DNA of 7,368 bases. Origin: Clostridiales bacterium UBA8153. Lineage in GTDB: Bacteria > Bacillota > Sulfobacillia > UBA8153. Shown one piece after another: positions 6,416-7,368 of the stretch (positions are counted from its first letter, which is position 1; each line of letters starts with the position of its first letter). The notes under the pieces were generated by a model that searched no databases, was not told where the DNA came from, and worked only from the letters and a program-made list of their open reading frames with translations. The stretch lies in NCBI GenBank assembly GCA_003449495.1, contig DMHJ01000226.1, positions 1-7,368 on the forward strand, written 5' to 3'. The position numbers and the translations under genes were made by a program.

Positions 6416-6421
6416 GGGGAG
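6416..6421 (+). promoter_or_regulatory. Ribosome-binding site that decides a TTG start for comEB
   Basis: GGGGAG ends six bases before TTG 6428, the start giving the family N-terminus MRPSWDEYF. An out-of-frame ATG at 6424 is only two bases from the motif and opens a frame with no recognisable protein, so TTG is preferred. Confidence 0.65.
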
Positions 6422-6427
6422 ACATGG

Positions 6428-6862
6428 TTGCGGCCGTCGTGGGACGAGTATTTCATGGAGATCGTGGCGGTAGTGGCCAGGCGGTCCACCTGCCTCAGAA
6501 GGCAGATCGGTGCCGTCCTGGTCAAAGAAAAGCGCATCCTGGCCACCGGGTACAACGGGGCCCCCAGCGGGCTCCCCCACTGCGTGGACACCGGGTGCGC
6601 GCGGGAACACGTGCCCTCCGGCGAACGCCAGGAGCTGTGCCGCGCCCTTCACTCGGAGCAGAACGCTCTGGTGCAGGCGGCCCGCTACGGCACCCCCGTG
6701 TTGGGTGCGACTCTGTATGTGACCACGGCTCCGTGCCACGTGTGCGCCAAGCTCCTGGTGAACGCCGGTATCGTGCGGGTAGTCTACGGTGCCGCCTATC
6801 CCGACCACCTGGCCGGGGCCGTGCTGCGGGATTCGGGCGTCGAAAGCATACGGTTCCCATAG
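6428..6862 (+). CDS. comEB: Deoxycytidylate (dCMP) deaminase, ComEB family
   Basis: This zinc enzyme deaminates dCMP to dUMP, feeding thymidylate synthesis; the name ComEB comes from its place in the Bacillus competence operon, not from a DNA-uptake activity. The 144 residues begin with the signature MRPSWDEYFMEIVAVVARRS and continue with TCLRRQIGAVLV and ATGYNGAPSGLPHC (39-52). The catalytic zinc site is H75 with general acid-base E77 (LHSEQNAL) plus C103 and C106 in PCHVC. Further cysteines lie at 52, 57 and 71; dCMP deaminases often bind a second zinc in this region (inference). Start TTG 6428 is set by GGGGAG six bases upstream. It lies 12 bases after upp and is the last gene of the run. 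No stem-plus-T-run terminator is visible in the 75 bases that follow. Confidence 0.94.
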   Translation: MRPSWDEYFMEIVAVVARRSTCLRRQIGAVLVKEKRILATGYNGAPSGLPHCVDTGCAREHVPSGERQELCRALHSEQNALVQAARYGTPVLGATLYVTTAPCHVCAKLLVNAGIVRVVYGAAYPDHLAGAVLRDSGVESIRFP

Positions 6863-6871
6863 CTGTGTAAG

Positions 6872-6900
6872 TTGACAGAACCGGAATGCCTGGTTACAAT
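6872..6900 (+). promoter_or_regulatory. Near-consensus sigma-A promoter for the tagO/wecA-like gene
   Basis: A perfect -35 box TTGACA at 6872-6877 and a -10 box TACAAT at 6895-6900 (5 of 6) are separated by 17 bases, the optimal spacing. It stands out in GC-rich sequence and in an intergenic gap. Transcription should start near 6907, giving a leader of about 30 bases before the next gene. It marks the boundary between the nucleotide-salvage genes and the cell-envelope gene. Confidence 0.85.
6879..6895 (+). repeat. Imperfect inverted repeat between -35 and -10 boxes
   Basis: The 17 bases have dyad symmetry about position 6887: AACC 6879-6882 against GGTT 6892-6895, plus a G-C pair at 6884/6890. 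It fills the promoter spacer and touches the first base of the -10 box, a placement typical of repressor operators. The arms are short, so chance is a real alternative. Confidence 0.3.
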
Positions 6901-6937
6901 GGAACCTGTTCGCGAAGCGGGGGGAGAGGGTTTGCAG

Positions 6938-7368
6938 GTGACCCAGGCACTTTATGCGTTCCTTGTCGCGCTGGCAGTGACTGCGCTACTTACCCCGCTG
7001 TGTCGCCGCCTGGCCGTGGGCACCGGTGCCCTGGCGCAACCGACCTCCCGTAGCGTGCATACCCGGCCCACGCCGTACCTGGGCGGGCTGGCCATTGCCG
7101 GTGGCTTTATCTTGGCCCTCCTGGCCGTCCCCCAGGAAGGGCTGGCCAAACTCCCCCTGATTTTAGGCGGTATCTTCGTGCTCGCCCTGGGCGTGCTGGA
7201 TGACCTTAGGGAACTCCGCCCCAAGCTCAAACTGCTGGGACAGCTGGTGGCCGCCTTGGTGCTGGTCCTGGGAGGCGTGCGCATCGCGCACCTGACCAAC
7301 CCGCTGGGCGGCATGGTTGACCTTGGCTACTTGAGCATACCGTTTACGGTCATCTGGGTAGTGGGTCT
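6938..7368 (+). CDS. WecA/TagO-family undecaprenyl-phosphate sugar-1-phosphate transferase (partial, cut by window end)
   Basis: Enzymes of this MraY/WecA/TagO family transfer GlcNAc-1-phosphate (or a related sugar) from a UDP-sugar to undecaprenyl phosphate, starting teichoic acid or other wall polysaccharide synthesis at the membrane. The 143 visible residues show an N-terminal membrane segment (about 4-20), the block HTRPTPYLGG (41-50) and a hydrophobic segment (51-64). The Mg-binding LDD with following ELRPKLKLLGQ comes next (87-102), then further membrane segments, and NPLGGMVDLGYLSIPFTVIW, which is characteristic of WecA/TagO and not of MraY. The C-terminal half lies beyond the window. 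GTG 6938 has GAGAGGG ending seven bases upstream; the in-frame TTG 6932, with GGGGAG at 6921-6926, is an alternative adding two residues. It has its own promoter at 6872-6900. Which sugar and which polymer cannot be told. Confidence 0.9.
   Translation, partial: MTQALYAFLVALAVTALLTPLCRRLAVGTGALAQPTSRSVHTRPTPYLGGLAIAGGFILALLAVPQEGLAKLPLILGGIFVLALGVLDDLRELRPKLKLLGQLVAALVLVLGGVRIAHLTNPLGGMVDLGYLSIPFTVIWVVG

Noticed and set aside
6424..6870. ATG 6424 ORF of 148 residues overlapping comEB
   Set aside because: It is a frame-shifted shadow of the dCMP deaminase. The TTG 6428 frame carries every family motif.
6863..6937. Transcription terminator after comEB
   Set aside because: No stem followed by a T-run is present. 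The only dyad overlaps the promoter spacer, so transcription from upstream may read through.

Overview
The window looks like a chromosomal housekeeping segment of a GC-rich, Gram-positive-type bacterium, most likely a deep-branching or thermophilic Bacillota (Moorella, Desulfotomaculum or Thermaerobacter-like). Three things support this: the gene order rpmE - yqhQ-like - prfA - prmC - ywlC - ywlE - rpiB - ywlG - upp - comEB - tagO-like, which resembles the Bacillus ywl/upp region; strong Shine-Dalgarno sites such as GAGGTGAT; and a near-consensus sigma-A promoter. The assignment is an inference from gene order and composition. I see no mobile element, CRISPR array, tRNA or rRNA.

Layout: positions 1-164 hold no supportable gene. 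They contain a potentially folded RNA leader and a candidate promoter in front of rpmE. From 165 to 6862 eight genes, all on the plus strand, are packed with overlaps or gaps of at most about 40 bases. In order they are ribosomal protein L31, a DUF1385 membrane protein, release factor 1, the release-factor methyltransferase PrmC, a fused TsaC/Sua5 plus YwlE-type phosphatase, a fused RpiB plus UPF0340 (YwlG) protein, uracil phosphoribosyltransferase and dCMP deaminase. A 75-base gap then carries a clear promoter (TTGACA, 17-base spacer, TACAAT). It drives a WecA/TagO-family glycosyl-1-phosphate transferase that runs off the right edge.

The genes form a translation block (L31, RF1, RF1 methylation, t6A synthesis for tRNA) followed by a ribose-phosphate and pyrimidine block (ribose-5-phosphate isomerase, uracil salvage using PRPP, dCMP to dUMP). 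An envelope-polymer gene follows under its own promoter.

The most unusual feature is that four genes that are separate neighbours in Bacillus (ywlC, ywlE, ywlF/rpiB, ywlG) are here two consecutive bifunctional ORFs: TsaC-YwlE and RpiB-YwlG. mntP (ywlD) and glyA, which lie in this neighbourhood in Bacillus subtilis, are absent. Secondary points are a threonine in the phosphatase P-loop that predicts protein-arginine phosphatase activity, a stop-codon set with no TAA that includes a UAG ending the RF1 gene, and frequent non-ATG starts.
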